Of a DNA stretch of 7,866 nt, positions 1-5,700 are shown piece by piece. The position numbers were made by a program, and so were the translations under genes. The stretch is from DASPJR01 sp035628505. Lineage in GTDB: Bacteria; Planctomycetota; SZUA-567; H5-PLA8. Location of the stretch: the NCBI GenBank assembly GCA_035628505.1, contig DASPJR010000138.1, positions 1 to 7,866 on the forward strand, in the 5' to 3' direction. The notes under the pieces are model-generated. The model had not been told where the DNA came from and made no database searches. It worked only from the letters and a program-made list of their open reading frames with translations. The stretch's first letter is position 1, and each line of letters opens with the position of its first letter.

Positions 1-1016
1 CACCAAGGAGAGCCTTTACATCTTCTCTTGCTTGGCGTCTTGGCGTCTTGGCGTCCTGGCGCCTTGGCGCTGCCGTTTGCTCGCTCGCGCAGTGCCTGGA
101 ATGCGACGCTGCCGATGATGATCGCTCCGCCGGCCAGCGCGAACGGGCCGGGTTTCTCGCCCGCGACGAGATACGTCCAGACGGGATTCAGGACCGGTTC
201 GATCAGCGCCAGCAGCGAGGCTTCAATCGCCGGCACGTGCCGCACTCCGCGGCTTAAGAGCAGATAGCCGAGTCCCAACTGGAACACGCCCATGAAGGCG
301 ACCGCATTGAAGGGCGTGACCAGCGGCTGCAAAGCAGATGGGATCTTCTGCGCGAAGTCGACATGCGTTGCGGGTTCGAACGCGGCGCTGGGAAGGCCGT
401 TCATCAGCGGCAGGCACGCCAGGAAACAGATCAGGTTGCCCCAGACGAGGATCAGTTCGCTGTCGCTGGGCGGGCGCGTGCCGGGATCGGCGGCAGCTTC
501 ATCTTCTTTGTGGCGGCCCCAGCGCAGGCCAAGAATCACGAGCCCGTAGCCCAGGCCGCTGAAGAGCGCGAGGATGTTTCCATCCGCTTGTCCGGGCTTC
601 AAGTCGTCCATGAAGAAGAGCGCCAGCCCAACACCGCACACGGCAAGCAACCCCGCGTCTCGCGCGCGGAAGGGTTCTTTGAGCAGGAACGGCGAGAGCA
701 CCAGCACCCACAGCGGCGCGGTGTCCTGCAGAAAGATGGCGTTCGCTGCGGTCGTCAGCGTGTTGGCGAGGATGAAAAGGATGAGCATGATCGCGTAGAT
801 CAGCGAAAGCGGAATGACCTTGCCGCGCGGATAGAAGGGCCTTGCGCGCCAGGGCTTCACGATCGCGGCGAGAAACAGGCACGCAAACAGCGCGCGGATG
901 CCCGCGACCTGCCAGCCGTTCATCACCGGGTACGAGAGTTTGACCAGCGCGCCGCTGGTGCTCCAGAAGAAGGCCGCGCCGAGGACCAGCAGGCGGCCGC
1001 GCTGAGTTGGGTTCAT
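1..1016 (-). CDS. DMT superfamily (EamA-type) transporter, 3' end outside window
   Basis: An inner-membrane drug/metabolite-family permease whose substrate cannot be told from sequence. I translated the minus strand from the ATG at 1016. It stays open for 338 codons to the left edge, so the stop lies outside. The protein is strongly hydrophobic with about ten membrane segments (roughly residues 9-26, 36-53, 68-84, 93-111, 121-138, 148-165, 187-207, 235-254, 262-283, 290-308), arranged as two EamA halves. Typical family signatures are FLQDTAPLWVLVLSPFLLKE (95-114, first repeat) and ASLLALIEPVLNPVW then GEKPG (266-290, second repeat). GGAG lies 4 bases before the ATG and supports this start. 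The family-like part ends near residue 312. The rest (AKAPGRQDAKTPSKRR) is translation of a dispersed CGCCAAGA repeat, so the true C-terminus is uncertain. The gene lies downstream of the M20 peptidase on the same strand, with a 228-base gap holding paired hairpins. Confidence 0.88.
   Translation of the reverse strand, partial: MNPTQRGRLLVLGAAFFWSTSGALVKLSYPVMNGWQVAGIRALFACLFLAAIVKPWRARPFYPRGKVIPLSLIYAIMLILFILANTLTTAANAIFLQDTAPLWVLVLSPFLLKEPFRARDAGLLAVCGVGLALFFMDDLKPGQADGNILALFSGLGYGLVILGLRWGRHKEDEAAADPGTRPPSDSELILVWGNLICFLACLPLMNGLPSAAFEPATHVDFAQKIPSALQPLVTPFNAVAFMGVFQLGLGYLLLSRGVRHVPAIEASLLALIEPVLNPVWTYLVAGEKPGPFALAGGAIIIGSVAFQALRERANGSAKAPGRQDAKTPSKRRCKGSPW
31..69 (-). repeat. CGCCAAGA short-period array, copy A
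   Basis: Read on the minus strand, CGCCAAG units recur every 8-9 bases, five times with small changes. A purine-rich tail leading to AAGATGTAAAG follows at 13-24. It is the same repeat type as at 5570-5595, 5668-5693 and 7251-7274. Here it is in frame with the 3' end of the transporter and is translated as its C-terminal tail unless a stop lies just outside the window. Confidence 0.8.
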
Positions 1017-1029
1017 CGTGCTCCATCAT

Positions 1030-1220
1030 CGGGTGGCCCGGACAACTTTGTTGTCCGGGCGCCGTCAGGCGCAGGAGGTAACATCATTCGCGTTGTATGT
1101 CCGGCGACCGTTGCCTGGACGAACTCCGCGAGTACAGGCGACAGTTCCGGTTGGACCGCGCGCAGGATGTTACCTCTTGTGCCTTCGGCACCCAGACAAC
1201 AAAGTTGTCTGGGCCACCCG
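1030..1220. repeat. REP-like hairpin doublet (BIME-like inverted pair)
   Basis: Two arms of about 55 bases (1030-1085 and 1166-1220) are inverted copies, roughly 87% identical by eye. Each arm holds two local hairpins. In the left arm a perfect 10-bp stem (CCCGGACAAC, loop TTT) at 1037-1059 is followed by a 5-bp stem (GCGCC/GGCGC) at 1059-1072. In the right arm a perfect 10-bp stem (CCCAGACAAC, loop AAA) lies at 1191-1213 and a 5-bp stem (GTGCC/GGCAC) at 1179-1191. Both arms end at the inner side in GGTAACATC or its complement. Differences between arms are compensated within each hairpin. This layout matches bacterial REP/BIME elements, which are mobilised by RAYT transposases encoded elsewhere. 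It lies between the peptidase and the transporter and could affect mRNA processing or attenuation between them, which is inference. Confidence 0.82.
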
Positions 1221-1226
1221 TCTGTT

Positions 1227-1250
1227 CTTATCACTTGCCACTTGTCACTT
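1227..1250 (-). repeat. AAGTGNC heptamer array containing the peptidase stop codon
   Basis: On the minus strand AAGTGAC, AAGTGGC and AAGTGAT follow one another from 1250, then a partial AAG. The TGA stop of the M20 peptidase (1247-1245) lies inside the first unit. The AAGTNNN period matches the longer arrays at 3962-3996 and 4074-4101. Confidence 0.65.
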
Positions 1251-2450
1251 CGCCGTTGCCAGCCGCAGCGCCGCCGTGCAGCCCTTATAGTACGAGTCCA
1301 GGTGCAGGCGCTCTTTGACCGTGTGAACTTCCTGCTGGCCGGCGCCGAGCGTCACCGTGGGCAGACCGTGCGCGCTGAGCCAATTGGCGTCGAGGCCGCC
1401 GTTGGCGACGCAGATCTCGGGCGTGAGTCCCATCTCGGAGATCACGCGGCGCGCTTCGACGACAGACGGGCTCGATTCCGGCAGCTTGAAGGACTCGTAA
1501 TGCAGTTCGGCGTGAAAGTTCACGCTGCCGCGCTTCCCATCGGCGCTCTTGACCTTCTTGACCGCATCGCTGAACGCCTTGCGGAACTGTTCCATCAGCG
1601 TCTTGCGGAACTTCGGATTGTGGCTGCGCGCCTCGGCTTTCAGCGCGACGCGGTCAGTGACGACGTTCGTCGCATCGCCACCGTTCACGACACCGATGTT
1701 GCTCGTGCCGCGGGTGCCGTTGCGCTGAACCAACCCGTGCCAGCCATTACGCGTGAGGTCCGCAATCGCGAGCCCCGCGATGGCCACCGCGGAGACGCCC
1801 TTCTCGGGCGCGACGCCGGCGTGGCTGGCGAGGCCTTTGACTTCGATCTGCATGCGGTACGCGCCCGTCGCGCCGACGATCACGCGATTGGGCGCGCCAC
1901 CGTCCCAGTTGAAGCACAGCTTGGGATTGCCGAGCTTCTTCACATCGACGAAGCGCGCGCCGTAGAGCCCTATCTCTTCCTGTACCGGCCACATGAACGT
2001 GAGAGGCGGGTGGGGGAGCTTCTTCTCGAGGATCTCGAGCGCCGCGTAAAGAATCGCGCCGGCGCCCGAGCGGTTGTCGCCGCCGAGCCCCGTCTTCGGG
2101 TCGGCGCTGACGATGTATTCGCCCCGTTTCACCGGCTTCGCGCCGAAGCACAGCGGGACGGTATCGACGTGGCCCATCAGCAGCCGGCGAGGCGCGGCGA
2201 TTGTTCCCGGCAGTTTGAAGATCAGATTTCCGATATCACCGCCAGCCGGGCTGCGTTTGTTGGCGGTATCAAACGTGATCGATCCGGCCGGCGCGCTGGC
2301 CTTGCGCAGCCGCTTTTCGATATAGCGCATGATCTGCGTTTCGTGCGTAGGCAGCCCCGGAAAGTTGAGCAGCTCGAGGATCAGTTTCAGTGCGCGGCGT
2401 TCATCAACCTTCGGGGCAGCAGTAGAAACAGCGGGGCGCGTGCGCGGCAT
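1245..2450 (-). CDS. M20 family metallopeptidase, peptidase T-like
   Basis: A dizinc aminopeptidase/carboxypeptidase-fold enzyme, probably a cytoplasmic di- or tripeptidase that recycles short peptides. The M20 metal and catalytic set is complete: H94 and D96 in GHVDTVP, bridging D125 in GGDNRSG, general base E158 with E159 in VQEEIGLYGA, D183 in NWDGG and H376 near the C-terminus (EVHTVKERLHL). A dimerisation/lid domain lies at about 195-310, beginning GAYRMQIEVKGLASHAG. The 401-residue length fits PepT (about 410), but the loop between the HVD and GGDN motifs is shorter than in enterobacterial PepT, so tripeptidase specificity is not certain and I give no symbol. GGAGA sits 6 bases before the ATG and fixes the start. 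No signal peptide is visible. The stop codon lies inside a heptamer repeat. G+C is high (72% in a 60-base sample). Confidence 0.93.
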   Translation of the reverse strand: MPRTRPAVSTAAPKVDERRALKLILELLNFPGLPTHETQIMRYIEKRLRKASAPAGSITFDTANKRSPAGGDIGNLIFKLPGTIAAPRRLLMGHVDTVPLCFGAKPVKRGEYIVSADPKTGLGGDNRSGAGAILYAALEILEKKLPHPPLTFMWPVQEEIGLYGARFVDVKKLGNPKLCFNWDGGAPNRVIVGATGAYRMQIEVKGLASHAGVAPEKGVSAVAIAGLAIADLTRNGWHGLVQRNGTRGTSNIGVVNGGDATNVVTDRVALKAEARSHNPKFRKTLMEQFRKAFSDAVKKVKSADGKRGSVNFHAELHYESFKLPESSPSVVEARRVISEMGLTPEICVANGGLDANWLSAHGLPTVTLGAGQQEVHTVKERLHLDSYYKGCTAALRLATAK

Positions 2451-2753
2451 GGCGGTCTCCGAGAAAGGCGGTGAAGACGCACACGATACACGCTTCGCCG
2501 GAAGCGCAAAGAACAGGTTTTTGGGAACAAAAGCGGCGGCTCATTCGTTGTAATGGGTGGAAGAGTCAGGGTCTCGGGCATAAGCCACATCAACGTCCCC
2601 AGACTGAGGCCTTCCATTAAGAGCGCCGTCGCTTCCATCAGCTCCCTCCATATCAGAGCTGAACGTTGAGGCGAACCCGGCGCTCTATTTTTGTAGCGCA
2701 AACTTTAGTTTGCGTCTCAAGTCCATAAATCGAACACGACGCACACCATATTG
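2451..2753. other. Spacer between ATP-grasp and peptidase genes; leader region of the peptidase
   Basis: No gene here is well supported. The part next to the peptidase is its likely 5' leader. It holds a 6-bp stem (CGCTTC/GAAGCG, loop 4) at 2491-2506, about 41 bases before the ATG. A possible small ORF on the minus strand starts at 2638 behind a strong GGAGG, with ATG about 6 bases later. It encodes about 83 residues starting MEATALLMEGLSLGTLMW and overlaps the peptidase start by 64 bases in another frame. I consider it doubtful. A palindrome lies at 2697-2714. I see no convincing -35/-10 pair and no U-tailed terminator for the ATP-grasp gene. Confidence 0.6.
2697..2714. repeat. 18-base perfect palindrome CGCAAACT/AGTTTGCG
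   Basis: Eight complementary bases on each side of a TT centre, forming a compact hairpin 40 bases downstream of the ATP-grasp stop. On the minus strand the following bases are CTACAAAAATAG, not a T run, so it is not a classic intrinsic terminator. The shape suits another small REP-like element or a weak RNA end-stabilising hairpin. Confidence 0.6.
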
Positions 2754-3512
2754 TTAGGTCGATTTCTTGAACTCAATCGCGTTCAATAGAATAGGCAGGA
2801 TAACATCCGGATCGCAGCCGTAAATTCCCGAGCCCCATGCGGCGTTCGCTTCTACCACTGCCCATCCCCGGTCCTTGATCAAGCCGACATCAAGCGCCAC
2901 TGTTCGCGGCAACCCAAGGTCCATGCCTAGCACTTGATCGACGACAGCATGAGCGTTCGAAATTTGCTCTTCTGTTGCACCCCAGTCTTCGTCGGCGCCC
3001 TGTTCCTGAACATTCAGAATGCCATTTTTTGCGTAGGCCGACGACACCACCAGGCGGCCGTTGTCTACAAAACATCGAAATTCGATTTCGAATGCGACGG
3101 GCTCAGAAACCAGGACCAGAGTTGGACTCAACTCCGGTTCGTCGAGAAGCTCTGCGCCTGATTGATAGACCGCGGCTTTGAAGCTTTTGAAGTCTGGCGG
3201 CTTGATGAAGCTGGCATGCTTGAGTCTCCGAGCTTCAGCGTAGGTCATCATCGTGATCTTGCGCCGTACCAAATCGCTTGGAAGGCGAATCAGAAGATCA
3301 TCTGGGGGCGACAACAATCTGAATTTCAGTTCCTGCTGTAGAAACTCGCAGAACAGATGCTCGCCATAGACAGCAAAATCCGTCCGTTGCCAAAGCTCGG
3401 CGGGCACTTCTCCCCATTTCAGGCGGAACACTTCCCATTTGGCCCTTGCGGCAGCCTTATAAAGCTGGCGAGAATCGATAGAAAATCGAGGTGATAGGAT
3501 GAGAGCCGGCAC
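2754..3512 (-). CDS. ATP-grasp domain protein, R2K-type (DUF4343-like)
   Basis: Probably an ATP-dependent ligase joining a carboxylate to an amine on a peptide or protein; the substrate is unknown. At 252 residues it is a minimal ATP-grasp. The N-terminus MPALILSPRFSIDSRQLYKA is typical of this group. Likely nucleotide-binding Lys residues are K104 in SFIKPPDFKSF and the nearby K109/K112. The hinge/strand segment SEPVAFEIEFRCFVDNGRLV (136-155) carries R146. The metal-binding strands are VALDVGL (D208) and WAVVEANAAWGSGIYG (E221, N223). Assignment to the R2K clade is from memory of these motifs. The start codon is GTG with no clear Shine-Dalgarno. The frame is open 19 codons further upstream to a TAG at 3570-3572, but holds no ATG, GTG or TTG, and the family usually begins right at the LILSPRF strand. 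Two 60-base samples give 47-48% G+C, far below the peptidase and RtcB, which suggests transfer. A 62-residue gene ends 81 bases upstream on the same strand. Confidence 0.85.
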   Translation of the reverse strand: MPALILSPRFSIDSRQLYKAAARAKWEVFRLKWGEVPAELWQRTDFAVYGEHLFCEFLQQELKFRLLSPPDDLLIRLPSDLVRRKITMMTYAEARRLKHASFIKPPDFKSFKAAVYQSGAELLDEPELSPTLVLVSEPVAFEIEFRCFVDNGRLVVSSAYAKNGILNVQEQGADEDWGATEEQISNAHAVVDQVLGMDLGLPRTVALDVGLIKDRGWAVVEANAAWGSGIYGCDPDVILPILLNAIEFKKST

Positions 3513-3593
3513 GGCGGCTTTATAGGAATACGCGCCAACAATGTCTATGTAAAACTCGTCTGTTGGCGTCTAGGCCCGCCTCACGAACAACGA

Positions 3594-3782
3594 TCAGTTC
3601 TTGCGCCAGTTCCCCACCGCGGTCTTGCGCAGCTTGGGGACGGATTCGAGGCGCTCGAAGAGAAGATCACGCTGCCGGTGCGAGTAGTTCCGCACGCGGG
3701 GCGTGTAGGCGAGCATCGTTCCGGAGTTCTGGTTTCCGGCGTTCTGTGCGATCGGCGCGAGCTGCTGGCTGTTGTTCTGCAT
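3594..3782 (-). CDS. Small hypothetical protein, 62 residues
   Basis: I do not recognise this protein. The N-terminal half is rich in Gln, Asn and Ser (MQNNSQQLAPIAQNAGNQNS). The C-terminal half is basic and probably helical (YSHRQRDLLFERLESVPKLR, ending NWRKN). It has no cysteines, membrane segment or signal peptide. AGGAA sits about 8 bases before the ATG, the main reason for believing the gene. Codon use is GC-rich like the peptidase and RtcB and unlike the ATP-grasp gene downstream. It lies upstream of that gene on the same strand with an 81-base gap, so co-transcription is possible. A nucleic-acid-binding role would suit the basic tail, and a substrate peptide for the ATP-grasp is conceivable; both are speculation. 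Confidence 0.55.
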   Translation of the reverse strand: MQNNSQQLAPIAQNAGNQNSGTMLAYTPRVRNYSHRQRDLLFERLESVPKLRKTAVGNWRKN

Positions 3783-4100
3783 AACCGCGTTCCTGCAAGC
3801 TGACTTTCTGCACAGTTAGACGGCACCCCACGCGCATGGTTACGCACAAAATCCCAGTGATTTTGGTGAGCGGGGGAAGAACGTCTTGTTTGGGCTTTCG
3901 TCCTGCCTCTGACACCTATGACTACACCGTCGAGAACGATGTGTTGAGGACTTTTGGAGAAAAGTTCGAAGTTCGAAGTACGAAGTGCGAAGTAGCGTCC
4001 GGTTTGTGCGCCGCACGCCAACTGACGAAAGCGATTCTATCTACCTGCAATGGCGCAGTGCATTTATGGGGGAGCAACTTCGCACTTCGTACTTCGTACT
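3783..4100. other. Spacer between malQ and the 62-residue gene
   Basis: About 318 bases with no supported gene. The right part is filled by the inverted heptamer arrays. The left part holds a 7-bp hairpin (CAAAATC/GATTTTG, loop 5) at 3847-3865, about 65 bases upstream of the 62-residue gene, with no T tract on either strand. Open frames here on both strands (for example plus 3836-4135) have no ribosome binding site and read through the repeats, giving the low-complexity peptides LRTSYF and EVRSTK. Confidence 0.6.
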
Positions 4101-4101
4101 T
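3962..4101. repeat. Inverted pair of AAGTNCG heptamer arrays at the malQ 3' end
   Basis: The left array (plus strand, 3962-3996) reads AAGTTCG, AAGTTCG, AAGTACG, AAGTGCG, AAGTAGC. The right array (minus strand, 4101-4074) reads AAGTACG, AAGTACG, AAGTGCG, AAGTTGC. The 26-base blocks 3968-3993 and 4077-4102 are reverse complements with one mismatch, around an 80-base interior. The first A of the right array is the last base of the malQ TGA, so the repeat starts exactly at the stop codon. Degenerate heptamer arrays resemble the STRR elements of filamentous cyanobacteria in style. The paired form could make a long hairpin at the 3' end of the malQ mRNA. Confidence 0.8.
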
Positions 4102-5465
4102 CAGCCCCGCCGGCTCCACCCGACCAGCCATTTGAGCGAATCGGCCACTTTGTCGTTGATCTGTTCTGGCTGCATCGACCATGACCAGTTCTGAGCGCCG
4201 ACGGTTCCCGGCGTGTTGAAGCGCGCTTCGCGTCCCAGGCACAGCACATCCTGGAACTGGACCATCAGCAGATCGGCTTTCGTTTGCGCGGCGAGCTTGA
4301 TCATGTCCCATGAGATGTCGCGGCCGTCGGACTGGGCCGCGCGACGCACGTTCTCTTTGACGTACTCGGGCGCCTGTTCGTACCAGCCTTTGCACGTGTC
4401 GTTGTCATGCGTGCCCGTGTAAACCACGCAGTTGCTGCTCCTGTAATTCTCAGGGACGTACGGGTTGTCCTGCTGGCCGTCGAAGGCGTACTGCATGATC
4501 TTGGAGCTCATGATTCCCCAGCGATCGCGCAGTTCGTGGATCTCGTGGGTGAGTTCTCCCAGATCTTCAGCGATGTACGTGATGTTGCCGAGCTTCTCTC
4601 GCGCGCAGTGGAACAGGTCGTGTCCCGGGCCGCGACGCCAGTGTCCCTGGTGGCCATTGGTGGCCCAGAAGGTGGCATATCCGCAGAAGTAGTCCAGCCG
4701 CACGACATCGCACTGCTTAAGCGTCGCGCGGACGCGGTCCATCCACCACTGGTAGCCCGTCTCGCGGTGACGCTCCCAACGGTACAGCGGGTTGCCCCAC
4801 TTCTGCCCGTTCAGATGGACAGGACACGGCGGCGCGCCGGCGCAGAAGCCGCTTTCGAGATCGAACAACTGGGGATAGTCGAGGCGGTCAACGCTGTCTT
4901 CGCTGACGTACATCGGCAGATCGCCGACAATCTGGACGCCTTTCTGGTTGGTATACGTCTTCAGGCGCGACCACTGCCGCGAAAAGATGAACTGCTCAAA
5001 TCGGACGAACTCGGGGCTGGTCTGCTCGCGTTTGGCACCGAACTTGGCATAGCTTTCGAGCCAGTGGCTCTCGTCGCAGAACTTCTCGTACTCTTCGTCC
5101 AGATCGCTGCCGCCCGTGAAGTTCTCAAACGCCTTGAAGAGGTGCTGGAACTTGAAGCGCTTGACCTTCTCGAAGTTCACGCGAGGACGCGTGCTTTCGT
5201 ACGGATCGAGTTGCTCGGGCTGAAGCAGTCCATCTTTGACGAGCTCATCCAAGCTGATCAGCAGCGGATTTCCGGCGTACGCGGAGGGAGACGCGTAGGG
5301 CGAATTTCCAAATCCGGTCGGTCCGAGCGGCAGGATTTGCCAATACGACTGTTTGCCGGCAGCGAGGAGATCGACCCAGCGATAGGCCCATTCCCCGAGG
5401 TCTCCGATGCCGTGCCGCCCTGGCAAACTGGTGATGTGTAGAAGAATTCCGCTGGATCGCTTCAT
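4101..5465 (-). CDS. malQ: 4-alpha-glucanotransferase (amylomaltase, GH77)
   Basis: A cytoplasmic disproportionating enzyme that transfers 4-alpha-glucan segments between maltooligosaccharides, used in glycogen and maltodextrin metabolism. Typical GH77 landmarks are RSSGILLHITSLPGRHGIGD (3-22), WQILPLGPTGFGNSPYASPS (42-61) and GDLPMYVSEDSVD (181-193). The catalytic triad is present: nucleophile D258 in VVRLDYFCGY, acid/base E300 in YIAEDLGELT and D354 in YTGTHDNDT. The 42- and 54-residue spacings are close to those in the Thermus enzyme. At 454 residues it is slightly short for the roughly 500-residue family. Two conserved stretches differ from the usual forms: RLDYFCGY where RIDHFRGF is common, and APPCPVHLNGQ where PPDYFSETGQ is common. 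The ATG follows no close Shine-Dalgarno; a GGAG lies about 17 bases upstream. No glycogen or maltose genes are adjacent. The stop codon abuts a heptamer repeat. Confidence 0.95.
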   Translation of the reverse strand: MKRSSGILLHITSLPGRHGIGDLGEWAYRWVDLLAAGKQSYWQILPLGPTGFGNSPYASPSAYAGNPLLISLDELVKDGLLQPEQLDPYESTRPRVNFEKVKRFKFQHLFKAFENFTGGSDLDEEYEKFCDESHWLESYAKFGAKREQTSPEFVRFEQFIFSRQWSRLKTYTNQKGVQIVGDLPMYVSEDSVDRLDYPQLFDLESGFCAGAPPCPVHLNGQKWGNPLYRWERHRETGYQWWMDRVRATLKQCDVVRLDYFCGYATFWATNGHQGHWRRGPGHDLFHCAREKLGNITYIAEDLGELTHEIHELRDRWGIMSSKIMQYAFDGQQDNPYVPENYRSSNCVVYTGTHDNDTCKGWYEQAPEYVKENVRRAAQSDGRDISWDMIKLAAQTKADLLMVQFQDVLCLGREARFNTPGTVGAQNWSWSMQPEQINDKVADSLKWLVGWSRRG

Positions 5466-5569
5466 GATGTGTGCGCGGGGCGGCTCCGGTTCCCAGTTGC
5501 GCGCGAGAGATTAGCACTCCGCGCATGCTTCTGCCGCCCCGAATTGCAAAACCACGGCCAGACGCGTTT

Positions 5570-5693
5570 AACCGCCAAGACGCCAAGAACGCCAATGAGG
5601 AGGGAGGGACGAATGCTGACACCTGGCCGGTGATTTGGGTCCGTTGCATCACATCTTCTTTCTTTTCTTGGCGACCTTGGCGTCTTGGCGGTT
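5570..5693. repeat. Inverted pair of CGCCAAGA arrays (copies B and C) downstream of rtcB
   Basis: The arms 5570-5595 (plus) and 5668-5693 (minus) are 26-base reverse complements matching at 24 positions, each starting AACCGCCAAGACGCCAAG. They enclose 72 bases. The right arm ends 7 bases before the rtcB stop, so the rtcB transcript would contain the whole pair and could fold into a long stem. On the minus strand, copy C continues into a purine run ending AAGAAGATGTGA, much like copy A. The loop is far too long for a normal intrinsic terminator. The rest of the malQ-rtcB spacer holds nothing I can name. Confidence 0.8.
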
Positions 5694-5700
5694 CAATCTG

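Noticed and set aside
499..1029. A 176-codon minus-strand frame over the transporter
   Set aside because: It is an alternative frame. The frame from 1016 gives a membrane protein with EamA signatures, and this one gives charged, Arg-rich text.
1037..1059. Rho-independent terminator for the peptidase gene (also the stem at 1191-1213)
   Set aside because: The stems are strong, but no T tract follows on the minus strand, and the paired arrangement fits a REP doublet better.
363..2474. A 703-codon open frame on the plus strand across the transporter and peptidase genes
   Set aside because: It is antisense to two clear protein families, has low-complexity Arg/Ala/Glu-rich text, and arises from high G+C at third codon positions.
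3836..4135. A 99-codon plus-strand frame with LRTSYF-like text
   Set aside because: It is translation of the heptamer repeats, lacks a ribosome binding site and runs into malQ antisense.
4407..5441. A 344-codon open frame on the plus strand
   Set aside because: It is the complement of malQ; no family motifs and no ribosome binding site support it.
5245..5652. A 135-codon minus-strand frame across the malQ start and upstream spacer
   Set aside because: It overlaps the conserved malQ N-terminus in another frame and reads through a repeat array.
5570..5693. CRISPR array
   Set aside because: Units are 8-9 bases with no regular unique spacers, and no cas genes are present.
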